Below are positions 54,844-63,010 of a stretch of DNA of 64,000 bases, one piece after another. The position numbers and the translations under genes are program-made. The notes beneath the pieces are model-generated. The model made no database searches and was not told the DNA's origin. It worked only from the letters and a program-made list of their open reading frames with translations. Source of the DNA: Burkholderia sp. D-99 (GTDB taxonomy: Bacteria; Pseudomonadota; Gammaproteobacteria; Burkholderiales; Burkholderiaceae); the NCBI RefSeq assembly GCF_011605345.1, contig NZ_JAAOXM010000003.1:620001-684000 (forward strand). The letters are read 5' to 3'. The stretch's first letter is position 1. Each line of letters opens with the position of its first letter.

Positions 54844-55893
54844 TCAGCGAGAGGAAGCCGTGACGTCCGCGTGGCCCCAGATGTGGGGCGCGCAGTGCAG
54901 CAGGCCGTCGATGTAGGCGACGCTCGGCTCGCGATCGCGGGCGAGGAAGATCGGTCCGTCGAGATCGACGTGATTGCACTGTTGCCCGAGCAGGAAGGCG
55001 GGGGCGATCGCGAGCGAGGTGCCTGCCATGCAGCCGACCATCACGGACAAGCCGGCTTCGCGTACGCGCGCGGCGAGGTCGAACGCGCGCGTCAGGCCGC
55101 CGCATTTGTCGAGCTTGAGGTTGACGATGTCGTAGCGGCGCGCGACGGCGGACAGGTCGCCGAGATCCTGAAACGATTCGTCGGCCGCGAGGGGGATCGG
55201 ACAATCGATGTGTTCGAGACAGGCGTCCGCACCGATCGCAAACGGCTGTTCGAGCATGCCGACATCAAGCTGTTGCAGCACGGGGAGCATCGCGTCGAAG
55301 TGCGCGCGCGACCAGCCCTGATTCGCGTCGACGGCGAGCGGTATTTTCGGGTGGACCTCACGGATGGCGGAGAGGCGCGCGGTATCGGCGGCGCTGCCGT
55401 CCAGCTTGACCTTCAGCGCGCTGGCGTGGGGCAGTTTCCGCGCGGCCCGAGCCATTGCATTCGGCGTATCCACGCCGATCGTCATCGTGGTCCGCAACGG
55501 GCGTGGCGCGGAGAGGCCCGCCATGCGCCAGACAGGCATGGCTTGCCGTTGTGATTCGAGCGCCCACAATGCCGCATCGACCGCGTTGCGCGCGCCGCCG
55601 GGCGGCAATACGTCGAGCAACTGCGCGCGTGTGGCTCCGGCTTCTATCGATGGTCGGATGTGCTCGATTTGCGCGGCGATGGATTCAGGCGTTTCTCCCA
55701 GGTAAAAGACCCCGGACGCTTCGCCGTTGCCGGCGTGGTGGCCGTCGTCGACGGTAACGCTCACGAGGCGAGCGGCGTCGATGACGTGGCCGGTGATATG
55801 GAACGGGGCAGCCAACGGCCACCGTTCGATGCGCAGCGAGAGTGAGAGCGTGCGGGGTGACATGGGAGAGGGCGGAAGAAGAGTGTTACGCAT
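54844..55893 (-). CDS. Dipeptide epimerase (L-Ala-D/L-Glu type, enolase superfamily)
   Basis: The protein has the muconate-lactonising-enzyme fold with catalytic lysines in LKVKLDG and VNLKLDKCGG. Metal ligands lie in VDANQGW, MLEQPF and AADESF. A C-terminal Asp-x-Asp in HVDLDGP binds the ammonium group of dipeptides in known L-Ala-D/L-Glu epimerases. It should interconvert L,L and L,D dipeptides, releasing them to normal peptidases. The start at 55893 overlaps the MFS stop by eight bases and implies coupling (349 residues); an ATG at 55863 giving 339 residues is an alternative. Confidence 0.87.
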   Translation of the reverse strand: MRNTLLPPSPMSPRTLSLSLRIERWPLAAPFHITGHVIDAARLVSVTVDDGHHAGNGEASGVFYLGETPESIAAQIEHIRPSIEAGATRAQLLDVLPPGGARNAVDAALWALESQRQAMPVWRMAGLSAPRPLRTTMTIGVDTPNAMARAARKLPHASALKVKLDGSAADTARLSAIREVHPKIPLAVDANQGWSRAHFDAMLPVLQQLDVGMLEQPFAIGADACLEHIDCPIPLAADESFQDLGDLSAVARRYDIVNLKLDKCGGLTRAFDLAARVREAGLSVMVGCMAGTSLAIAPAFLLGQQCNHVDLDGPIFLARDREPSVAYIDGLLHCAPHIWGHADVTASSR

Positions 55894-57247
55894 AGCGTTC
55901 GATTGCCTCGCGGACACCACGGCCGGCCGCACGCATCAACATGCAGGCGGCAAAGAAGCCGAACGCCGCGACGCAGACGATCGACCACAGCAAGCCCTGG
56001 CTGAACGCATGCAGATGATCCGACATGAAACCGATGAACACGGGGCTGCCGGATTGCACGACGATCGACGTCAGCGCGCCGATCGCCGCTACGCGCGAGC
56101 GCAGGTGGGCAGGGCAGATGTTCTGCATGATGGTGGGAAACAGCACCATGCCTGCGACCATGCAGGCGAGCTGTGCGCCGAAGAGCACGTAGACCGGCGT
56201 AAGCGAGCCCACGGCCAGATAGAGGAACGACAGGCCGCCGGCGACCAGCGCGCCGCATTCGCAGACACGCAGTGGCGCGAGCACGCCGAAGCGCGCTCTC
56301 ATGCGGCCGGCCACGAGTCCGCTGAGCACGCAACCCGCGATACCACCGGCCATAGCCGCCACGCCCATGCCGCCGCCGGCTTCAGCCGGCGTGGCGCCGA
56401 AGGTTCGCACCGCCACGACCGGCATCCATGTCGCGACACCGCCGAATGACAGGTTGACCAGTCCGATGGCACCGAAGAACTTGAGCATCATGACGGCTTC
56501 GCGCCGGAAGTAGACCGGTGCGGACGGCAGCGGCGCGGAAGTCCGATGACGCGCTGCGGATGCTTCCGTGTCGCCGTGCTTTCCGGGGCGAATGAGTAGA
56601 ACCAGCACGGCCAACACGGGGGCAGGCAGGGCAACGGCAAAAAACGCGAGCCGCCACGGCGCGAGACCGGCGAGACCCGCTGGCAACGCGCCGTGCACCG
56701 CCGCAATGCCGTGCATCAGTGCGCCGCCGAGCGCCATCCCCGCACCTGCGCCCAACAGGTTGGCGAGCGCGAAGATCGCATTGGCGAGCACGCGCTGGCG
56801 CGCCGGGAAGAGGTCGGGAATCAGGCCGTAGATCACCGGCACTAGTCCGGCTTCGCCGATCCCCAGCCCGACGGTGGCGATGAACAATTGCCAGAAGTGG
56901 GTGGTCATGCCGCAGATTGCGGTGGCAGCGCTCCAGACGAGGACACACGCGACCAGCACCACACGGCGATCCACGCGATCGGCGACCCAGCCGATCGGCA
57001 ACGAAGCCACGCCCGCGAACAGGGCGATGCCTGCGCCTTGCATCAGGCCGATTTGAGTATCGGTCAGCCCGAAATCGTGGCGGATGGGCTCCGTCAGCAG
57101 GATCAGCATCTGACGGTCGACGAAGGCAAAGAACGCCACGATCACGAGAATCGCCAGACCGAACCACGCGAGTGGTCCGGCGGATGAATCCGATGGCGGG
57201 CTTGGGGCCGCCACGGGCGCAAGCACTTCGGGGTTGGAGTCGAACAT
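55886..57247 (-). CDS. Spinster-type MFS transporter of the peptide cluster
   Basis: The 453-residue protein has twelve predicted transmembrane helices. It begins with FAFVDRQMLILLTEPIRHDF and has motif A as LPIGWVADRVDRRVVL, the form typical of the Spinster/GudP-like group common in sphingomonads. It lies between exbD and the epimerase gene, so it is likely to move the periplasmic peptide or its fragments into the cytoplasm, the role assumed for MlrD. Export of products is the alternative. Confidence 0.87.
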   Translation of the reverse strand: MFDSNPEVLAPVAAPSPPSDSSAGPLAWFGLAILVIVAFFAFVDRQMLILLTEPIRHDFGLTDTQIGLMQGAGIALFAGVASLPIGWVADRVDRRVVLVACVLVWSAATAICGMTTHFWQLFIATVGLGIGEAGLVPVIYGLIPDLFPARQRVLANAIFALANLLGAGAGMALGGALMHGIAAVHGALPAGLAGLAPWRLAFFAVALPAPVLAVLVLLIRPGKHGDTEASAARHRTSAPLPSAPVYFRREAVMMLKFFGAIGLVNLSFGGVATWMPVVAVRTFGATPAEAGGGMGVAAMAGGIAGCVLSGLVAGRMRARFGVLAPLRVCECGALVAGGLSFLYLAVGSLTPVYVLFGAQLACMVAGMVLFPTIMQNICPAHLRSRVAAIGALTSIVVQSGSPVFIGFMSDHLHAFSQGLLWSIVCVAAFGFFAACMLMRAAGRGVREAIERYA

Positions 57248-57271
57248 GAGGGCTCCGTGATGAGAAGGCGG

Positions 57272-57700
57272 TTATTGCATGAATTGCTCGTTGCCCACGA
57301 GCCCGATGCGGTTCGCGCCGAGCCGCTGTGCGGATGCCATGACCATGGCGACGGCGCGGTAAGGCGCCGCCTTGTCGGGCCGCAAATGCAGTTCTGTCGG
57401 CGCGGGGTTGGCCGCGACGTCGTGCAATCGCGTTTCCAGTTGCTCGCGCGAACTCAGCCGCTCGCCATTCCATGCGATGGTGCCGTCGGCCGCGATATCG
57501 ATCTGCACCACCGGCGGTGTCTGCGGTTGCGACGGCGGCGCGCCGGTCGGCATGTCCAGCTTGACCGCGTTCGTCTGAACGGGAATGGTGAGGATCAGCA
57601 TGATGAGCAGGACCAGCATCACGTCGATGAGCGGTGTGGTGTTGATCTCGATCATCACGTCGGCTTCGTCTGCGTTGCCGGTGGGCATCGTCATTGCCAT
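57272..57700 (-). CDS. exbD: ExbD proton-channel subunit (copy 2 in operon order)
   Basis: The 142-residue protein has a short cytoplasmic start, one transmembrane helix with the proton-carrying aspartate in NTTPLIDVMLVLLIM (about residues 20-34), and a periplasmic domain. GGAG lies upstream of the ATG at 57700. It and the next ExbD differ clearly in sequence, so they may form a mixed dimer in the ExbB pore. Confidence 0.9.
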   Translation of the reverse strand: MAMTMPTGNADEADVMIEINTTPLIDVMLVLLIMLILTIPVQTNAVKLDMPTGAPPSQPQTPPVVQIDIAADGTIAWNGERLSSREQLETRLHDVAANPAPTELHLRPDKAAPYRAVAMVMASAQRLGANRIGLVGNEQFMQ

Positions 57701-57728
57701 CTCGGGTCTCCTTGTCGGTGTGGCGGGA

Positions 57729-58160
57729 TCATTGGCGCGGTGGCGGTTCGGTGATGAAGTCGACCTTGACGATGCCCGCCCGCTGGCACGCATACACGAC
57801 CCGGCCGATCGCGGCGTAGCGCGCGTCGAGATCGCCGCGGATGTGGACTTCGGGTTGCGGCGATTGCACGGCAACCGCCTTGAGTTTCTCGACGAGCGTT
57901 GCCGCGTCAGGTACGCGCCGTTCGTCCCAGAACACGTCCCCCTCTTTCGTCACGGCGAGAATCACGTTCTGCGGAGTCGTTTGCAGCGGCTGCACGGCTT
58001 CCTTGGGCAGCGCGACCGGCACGGTGTGCGATACCACCGGAATCGTGATGAGGAAGATGATCAGCAGCACCAGCATCACGTCGACCAGTGGCGTCGTGTT
58101 GATGGACGACATGGTCTCGTCGTGATCGTCGCCGTCGCGGGGCCCTACGGTCATGGCCAT
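57729..58160 (-). CDS. exbD: ExbD proton-channel subunit (copy 1 in operon order)
   Basis: The 143-residue protein has the ExbD helix with its key aspartate in NTTPLVDVMLVLLIIFLIT (about residues 21-39) and a periplasmic domain with VHIRGDLDARYAAI. It starts four bases after the exbB stop. Two exbD genes after one exbB are common in Xanthomonas-type Ton clusters. Confidence 0.92.
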   Translation of the reverse strand: MAMTVGPRDGDDHDETMSSINTTPLVDVMLVLLIIFLITIPVVSHTVPVALPKEAVQPLQTTPQNVILAVTKEGDVFWDERRVPDAATLVEKLKAVAVQSPQPEVHIRGDLDARYAAIGRVVYACQRAGIVKVDFITEPPPRQ

Positions 58161-58163
58161 GGC

Positions 58164-58952
58164 TCACCCCACGCGAGTGAGGGCAGCGGCCTTGGTCGCG
58201 GCGGCGGCCCCGGCCGTGGTCGTGCCGGTCAGGATGACGATGTGCAATTCCGTCGAAAACCCGCGCACGCGCTCCATCACCGCCTTGTTGCGGCGCACGA
58301 GCCAGTTGTAGCCGAGCACGGCGGGCACCGCGACAGCCAGGCCGATCGCGGTCATGATCAGCGCTTCGCCGACCGGTCCCGCGACCTTGTCGATGGAGGC
58401 CTGGCCCGCGATGCCGATCGCAGTCAGCGCGTGATAGATGCCCCACACCGTGCCGAACAGGCCAATGAACGGCGCGGTCGAACCGACGGTGCCGAGAAAC
58501 GCGAGGCCGTCCTGCAGGCGGCTCGAGACCGACGTGGTCGCCCGCTCGACGGCCGCCGCAACCCAGTCGTTGAGGTCGACCTGTTCGACCAGCGCGCCTT
58601 CGTGATGGTCGAATGCCGCGAGACCTGCTTCGGCGATGAAGCGGAACGGGCTGCCGGCATCCAGTTGACGCGTGCCTTCGCTGAGACTGCCCGCTTTCCA
58701 GAAACCCGTCTCCGCCGCCTTCGCGCGGCGCAGCACGCGCGTTTGCTCGAGCAGTTTCGCGACGATGATGTACCAGCTGCCCATCGACATGACGACCAGA
58801 ATGAGCAACGTGCCGCGTGCGATGAAATCCCCGCCCTTCCAGAGCGCATCGAGACCGTAGGGATTCGCCACCGTGTCGGTGGCGGCGTGGGCGGCGCTGG
58901 CCGCGAGGAACAGAGCCGTCACCAGGGCGGCCTTGCGGGTACGGTTGATCAT
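58164..58952 (-). CDS. exbB: ExbB proton-channel subunit with N-terminal signal sequence
   Basis: The 262-residue protein has a cleavable-looking signal (about 1-23, ending AHAATD), then three transmembrane helices. The MotA/ExbB core includes LGTVGSTAPFIGLFGTVWGI and EALIMTAIGLAVAVPA. It forms the pentameric channel that converts proton flow into TonB motion. AGGAGA precedes the ATG at 58952. The periplasmic N-terminal extension is typical of this ExbB branch. Confidence 0.93.
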   Translation of the reverse strand: MINRTRKAALVTALFLAASAAHAATDTVANPYGLDALWKGGDFIARGTLLILVVMSMGSWYIIVAKLLEQTRVLRRAKAAETGFWKAGSLSEGTRQLDAGSPFRFIAEAGLAAFDHHEGALVEQVDLNDWVAAAVERATTSVSSRLQDGLAFLGTVGSTAPFIGLFGTVWGIYHALTAIGIAGQASIDKVAGPVGEALIMTAIGLAVAVPAVLGYNWLVRRNKAVMERVRGFSTELHIVILTGTTTAGAAAATKAAALTRVG

Positions 58953-59008
58953 GAACGTCTCCTGAAATGCGTTGGCAAGTAGAAAAGGAACGACTGTCGA
59001 GGGCAGCC

Positions 59009-59647
59009 TCAATCGAGCTTGAAAGAGAAGGGCACCTGCACGCGGACTTCCTCGCCCTGTGCGACGCAGTGGAACTGCCGCACGGCGTTTTCCGCAGCCC
59101 TGTCGAGAACAGGCGCGGCTGACTGGGTCACGCTCAGGTCCTTGACGTTGCCGTCGGTGCCGACCACGAACGTCACGACGACGTCGCCGGTCAGGTTGTC
59201 CTTGAGCGCTTCACGCGGATAGCGAATGGCGGCGCGGACCTGCGTCGAGTTGGGACACACCACGCCGACGCTCGTCGACACGGGCGCTGCAGCGGCGGGC
59301 GGTGCTGGCGGCGCGACGGGTGCCGACGGCGCAGGTGTGGTCGACTGCGCGGCGATCGCGTTCGGCGACGGCGGTGCCGGGATGCGCACTTCCGGGGGCG
59401 GCACGAACGGCGGCGGTGGCGCGACGTGCTTCGGCGGTGGCGGTGCGATTTGCTTCGGCGGGGGTGGTGGAGGGGGCGGCGGCTTGATCTCTTCGATGAT
59501 TCGCGTCTCGATCGGCTGACGAATCACATCCACGACTTTCGTCGCGAGACCGGTGAGCAATGCGTAGACGATCACCGCATGCAATCCGACCACGAAGGCG
59601 ATGCCGCCAATGCGCCGGACAGGTGGCTTGGGTTGTGCGTAGTTCAT
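59009..59647 (-). CDS. tonB: TonB energy-transducing protein
   Basis: The 212-residue protein has one transmembrane helix near residues 13-35, a proline-rich spacer (about 53-110, with runs of eight Pro), and a C-terminal TonB domain containing IRYPREALKDNLTGDVVVTF and ending VQVPFSFKLD. It is the first gene of an operon tonB-exbB-exbD-exbD-MFS-epimerase-S12 hydrolase, all close or overlapping. This makes it a dedicated TonB for the cluster's receptor. Confidence 0.94.
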   Translation of the reverse strand: MNYAQPKPPVRRIGGIAFVVGLHAVIVYALLTGLATKVVDVIRQPIETRIIEEIKPPPPPPPPPKQIAPPPPKHVAPPPPFVPPPEVRIPAPPSPNAIAAQSTTPAPSAPVAPPAPPAAAAPVSTSVGVVCPNSTQVRAAIRYPREALKDNLTGDVVVTFVVGTDGNVKDLSVTQSAAPVLDRAAENAVRQFHCVAQGEEVRVQVPFSFKLD

Positions 59648-59679
59648 GTCCCGCGTGTCTCCTGCCTCGATATGACCTG

Positions 59680-59743
59680 GGAGCCACGTTAAGACCCGGG
59701 CATTTCTGGTTCATATCGGCTTTGTATCTGCGCTGATACAAAG
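59680..59743 (-). promoter_or_regulatory. tonB-operon promoter block with TTTGTATC palindrome
   Basis: On the - strand: CTTTGTATC-N6-GATACAAAG (59720-59743), then ATGAACCAGAAAT (59702-59714), then CTTAACGT (59686-59693). Spacing is identical to the block at 50349-50412. It lies 33-96 bases upstream of tonB and between tonB and the divergent response-regulator gene. Confidence 0.8.
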
Positions 59744-59931
59744 TCTTTCTGGCTTGGCAAGGTTGCGACAGGACGCGCGAAACGAGACGGGGCGGCGAAG
59801 GCGGACGATGCTCGGCAACGTCTCTTCGGGAAAATACCGGGCGGGTTATCCATGACGTGAACGCTCATCAGGCGTCCCGATTTCTCCGGATGACCTTGTG
59901 GGACAAGGTGCAGGGGCAATTATTTCAAGGC

Positions 59932-59975
59932 TGCAACAATTCGTGCAAAAAGCCCTTATATTGACGGGCAATAAT
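59932..59975 (+). promoter_or_regulatory. Promoter block of the response-regulator gene
   Basis: TGCAA at 59932 and TATATTGACGGGCAATAAT at 59957-59975 match the kinase promoter block at 50483-50526 with equal spacing; 16 of the last 19 bases are the same. AATAAT would be the -10, so transcription should start near 59982. Confidence 0.65.
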
Positions 59976-60021
59976 GAGTGTGGGGCACATCTCACCGCCG
60001 CAACATCGGAGACAAGACGCC

Positions 60022-60732
60022 GTGAACAAAGCGATTCGTATTCTCGTCGTCGACGACGACTCGCAGATTCGCAGCCTGTTGTGCGACTGCCTTGCAGACT
60101 TCGGCATGACGACCGCGCAAGCCGGCACCGGCGCGGAAATGCATCTCGCGCTCGGGGAGGGGGGCTTCGATCTCGTGGTGCTCGACCTGATGCTGCCGGA
60201 CGACGACGGCCTCAATCTCTGCCGCGAGATTCGTGCGACGTCGGAGATTCCGTTGATCATCCTGACCGCGCGCGGCGAGATGACCGACCGGATCGTCGGG
60301 CTGGAACTGGGCGCCGACGACTATATCGTCAAGCCGTTCGAGCCGCGTGAACTGGTCGCGCGCATCCAGACGATCCTGCGCCGCGTGCGCGCGCAAACGC
60401 AAGGCCGGACGAGGGCGCAGGAAGAAAGCCGATTCGCCGGCTGGCGGCTGCACCAGATCGGCCGCCACCTGATTGCTGCCGACAACACGGTCATTCCGTT
60501 GTCGAACGCGGAATTTCGCCTGCTCAACGCGTTCCTCGACGCGCCGGGGCGTGTACTCAGCCGCGAATACCTGATGGATACCGCTCGCGGCAAGTCGATC
60601 GACACGTTCGACCGCAGCATCGACGTCCAGATATCACGCTTGCGTCAGAAGTTGCGCGAGGACATCAAGGAGCCGCGCCTGATTCGCACCATTCGCGGGG
60701 AAGGCTACATGCTGGATGTCGGTCATCGTTAG
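60022..60732 (+). CDS. OmpR-family response regulator of the peptide cluster
   Basis: The 236-residue protein has a receiver domain with the acidic pair in LVVDDDSQ, phospho-acceptor Asp55 in LVVLDLMLP and Lys in DYIVKPFEP. A winged-helix DNA-binding domain (about 135-236) with GRVLSREYLMD and IDVQISRLRQKL follows. The start is GTG 60022 with GGAGAC upstream; an ATG at 59974 lies at or before the predicted transcription start and would add a tail not seen in the family. It shares promoter sequence with the EnvZ-like kinase 9 kb away, so the two probably form one split two-component pair. Confidence 0.9.
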   Translation: MNKAIRILVVDDDSQIRSLLCDCLADFGMTTAQAGTGAEMHLALGEGGFDLVVLDLMLPDDDGLNLCREIRATSEIPLIILTARGEMTDRIVGLELGADDYIVKPFEPRELVARIQTILRRVRAQTQGRTRAQEESRFAGWRLHQIGRHLIAADNTVIPLSNAEFRLLNAFLDAPGRVLSREYLMDTARGKSIDTFDRSIDVQISRLRQKLREDIKEPRLIRTIRGEGYMLDVGHR

Positions 60733-60902
60733 GTATCCGTGCTGTTCATTGCAGCCATTCGTCAGCATGCGATGCAAGCAGGGCGGCGCAAGGGCTCACA
60801 TCTGGATGCTGCGGCGCCATGCGTGTGAACCGCTGGATGCTGGCGGAACGCACTGAATCAGCACGCGCCGCAGATGGCCTGCCGTGTGATTCGGCGACGA
60901 TC

Positions 60903-60961
60903 CGAAAGCCCCCGGAAAATCAGGCGCTCGCGGGTTTCCTGCTTTTGCGGCGCTGCGCCGG
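60903..60961 (+). repeat. Right copy of the diverged 59-bp direct repeat
   Basis: It aligns without gaps to 46009-46067. This copy lies across the 3' end of the LysR gene and does not form the terminator hairpin. Most differences in its second half are T to C changes. Confidence 0.5.
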
Positions 60962-61894
60962 TTGCGACGCCGCTCGATTGGCATCGGGCGAGTGAATCCG
61001 CACCATGTCGATCAGCGCCCGCAGCCCGCCCGAAACATGGCGATGACCGGGGTAGTACAGGCACAGCCCCGGCATGACCGGGCACCAATCGGCCAACACG
61101 CGTTCGAGCCGTCCGTCTTCGAGTGCATCGCGAACGAGATGATCGGGCACGAACGCAATCCCGATGCCGTCGATCGCGGCATCGACCATCAACGGCTGGT
61201 CGGTCAGCGTGAGCGGGCCGCTGACATTCACCGTTTCGACGACACCGCGGCGCTCGAACTCCCAGCGGTAGATCGCACCGCTATCGAAGCGAAAGCGGAT
61301 GCAGTCATGCCGATCCAGATCCTGCGGTACGTCGGGGCGGCCATGCGCAGCGAAATAGGCGGGTGAGGCGACGGCGGCGAACCGCACCGGATCGGACACG
61401 CGCACCGCGATCATGTCCTGCGGCACGGCTTCGGCCAGCCGAATCCCCGCGTCGAATCCACCAGCGACGATGTCGCCGAGCTTGCCGTCCGTCACGATGT
61501 CGAGGTGGACCTGCGGGTAGTCGCGCAGGAAGCGCGCGAGCACCGGTTTCAGCACGAGGCGGATCGCCCCTTCGCTGGCGTTGATGCGCACGGTGCCGCT
61601 GGGCGTGTCACGCATCCCGTCGACCGCGAGCATCGCCTCCGCAACCGACGAGATCGCTGGGCGGAGCTTGTCGACGAGCCGTTCGCCGGCGTCGGTCAGC
61701 GACACGCTGCGCGTGGTGCGATTGAACAGACGAACGCCCAGGCGCTGCTCGAGGCCCTTGATCGAATGACTGACTGCCGACGGCGTGACGTCGAGCTCGA
61801 CCGATGCCGCGCGAAAGCTGAGGTGCGTGGCCGCAGCGAGGAACACGTTGAGCGAGAAAAGATCGCCGGTTTTCAATTGATGAGTGGAATTCAT
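60920..61894 (-). CDS. LysR-family transcriptional regulator
   Basis: The 324-residue regulator has the N-terminal helix-turn-helix at residues about 12-70 (FRAASVELDVTPSAVSHSIK with GLEQRLGVRLFNRTTR) and a type II periplasmic-binding-like effector domain. The ATG at 61894 is divergent from the alcohol dehydrogenase gene with 84 bases between, so it very probably controls that gene. The last residues (QRRKSRKPASA) fall in the right copy of the direct repeat. Confidence 0.92.
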   Translation of the reverse strand: MNSTHQLKTGDLFSLNVFLAAATHLSFRAASVELDVTPSAVSHSIKGLEQRLGVRLFNRTTRSVSLTDAGERLVDKLRPAISSVAEAMLAVDGMRDTPSGTVRINASEGAIRLVLKPVLARFLRDYPQVHLDIVTDGKLGDIVAGGFDAGIRLAEAVPQDMIAVRVSDPVRFAAVASPAYFAAHGRPDVPQDLDRHDCIRFRFDSGAIYRWEFERRGVVETVNVSGPLTLTDQPLMVDAAIDGIGIAFVPDHLVRDALEDGRLERVLADWCPVMPGLCLYYPGHRHVSGGLRALIDMVRIHSPDANRAASQPAQRRKSRKPASA

Positions 61895-61915
61895 CGTCAC
61901 GTAAAGATTGGCGAG

Positions 61916-61929
61916 ATTGTCATGATAAT
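61916..61929. promoter_or_regulatory. Candidate LysR-box between divergent LysR and dehydrogenase genes
   Basis: ATT-GTCATGAT-AAT, a 14-bp near-perfect palindrome centred on TCATGA, in the shared 84-base gap. It fits the T-N11-A layout of LysR sites. Confidence 0.45.
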
Positions 61930-61978
61930 GCGCCTTTTCTAGACTAGGCCCTGCGTTCGGTTGAACAAGGAGCAGGCA

Positions 61979-63010
61979 ATGAAGATGAAGGCGATCGTGA
62001 TGACCGGTGCCAATCGGCCCTGGGAAGTGCAGGAAGTGCCGGTACCGGTAGCCGGGCCGGGGCAGGTGCTGGTGAAGGTTCACGCGTCCGGGATGTGCTA
62101 CACGGACGTCTGGGCCACGCAAGGTTTCGGCGGCGACATTTACCCGCAGACACCCGGCCACGAAGTGGTCGGCGAAATCGTCGAAGTGGGCGCGGGCGTG
62201 CATGCGCGCAGGGTGGGAGACCGGATCGGCACGACGTGGGTGCAGTCCGCGTGCGGGCGCTGTCCGTACTGTCGCGAGCATCGTCCGCTTTCCGGCCAGA
62301 CGGCCGTGAACTGCGATGCGCCGCGGACCACCGGGTTCGCGTCGCAGGGCGGGCACGCGGAGTACATCGCCGTTGCGGCCGAGGGCACGGTGCTGTTGCC
62401 CGATGCGCTGGCCTATGTCGATGCCGCGCCGATGATGTGCGCGGGTTACACGACGTGGAGCGGCTTGCGCGACGCGGCGCCGCAACCGCACGAGAAGGTT
62501 GCCGTGCTCGGCATCGGCGGACTGGGGCACGTGGCGCTGCAACTGTCCCGCGCGTGCGGCTTCGAGACCATCGCGATCACGCATTCGGCCGACAAACGAG
62601 ACCTCGCCATCGGGCTGGGGGCGGACCGGGTCGTCGCAAACGGTGCGGAGCTTCGCGACCTGGGCGGCGCGGATGTCCTGCTGGTCACGACCAATGAGTT
62701 CAGTAGTGCAGAGGAGGCAATGATGGGCGTACGAGTCGACGGCCGGGTAATCCTGTGCGGGCTCGACTTCAGCAAGCCGTTCTCGATCGCGTCGCAGCGC
62801 AAGCCGTTCCACATGATGCGCCAGCAGGTCGTCGGCTCCACGCACGGCGGCTTGCGCTACCTGAGCGAAGTGCTGGACCTCGCCGCCAAAGGCAAGGTCA
62901 AACCGATCGTCGAGACGTTCTCGCTGGACCAGGCGACTGAAGCCTATGACCGCCTCGCGTCCGGGAAGATGCGCTTTCGCGGCGTATTCACGCCCGCGCA
63001 AAGCCACTGA
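61979..63010 (+). CDS. Zinc-dependent alcohol dehydrogenase (MDR family)
   Basis: The 343-residue enzyme has the catalytic zinc ligands Cys40 (SGMCYTDVW), His61-Glu62 (PGHEVVG) and a Cys near 158 (PMMCAGYT). The NAD(P)-binding GIGGLGHVALQ lies near residues 175-185. Structural-zinc cysteines are at 92, 95 and 98, but the fourth is at 112, six residues later than usual, so the loop carries an insertion. AAGGAG precedes the ATG at 61979. It should oxidise alcohols or reduce aldehydes; control by the divergent LysR protein is likely. Confidence 0.88.
   Translation: MKMKAIVMTGANRPWEVQEVPVPVAGPGQVLVKVHASGMCYTDVWATQGFGGDIYPQTPGHEVVGEIVEVGAGVHARRVGDRIGTTWVQSACGRCPYCREHRPLSGQTAVNCDAPRTTGFASQGGHAEYIAVAAEGTVLLPDALAYVDAAPMMCAGYTTWSGLRDAAPQPHEKVAVLGIGGLGHVALQLSRACGFETIAITHSADKRDLAIGLGADRVVANGAELRDLGGADVLLVTTNEFSSAEEAMMGVRVDGRVILCGLDFSKPFSIASQRKPFHMMRQQVVGSTHGGLRYLSEVLDLAAKGKVKPIVETFSLDQATEAYDRLASGKMRFRGVFTPAQSH

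Noticed and set aside
59974..60021. Longer N-terminus for the response regulator from ATG 59974
   Set aside because: This codon lies at or before the predicted transcription start and adds 16 residues not seen in OmpR proteins.
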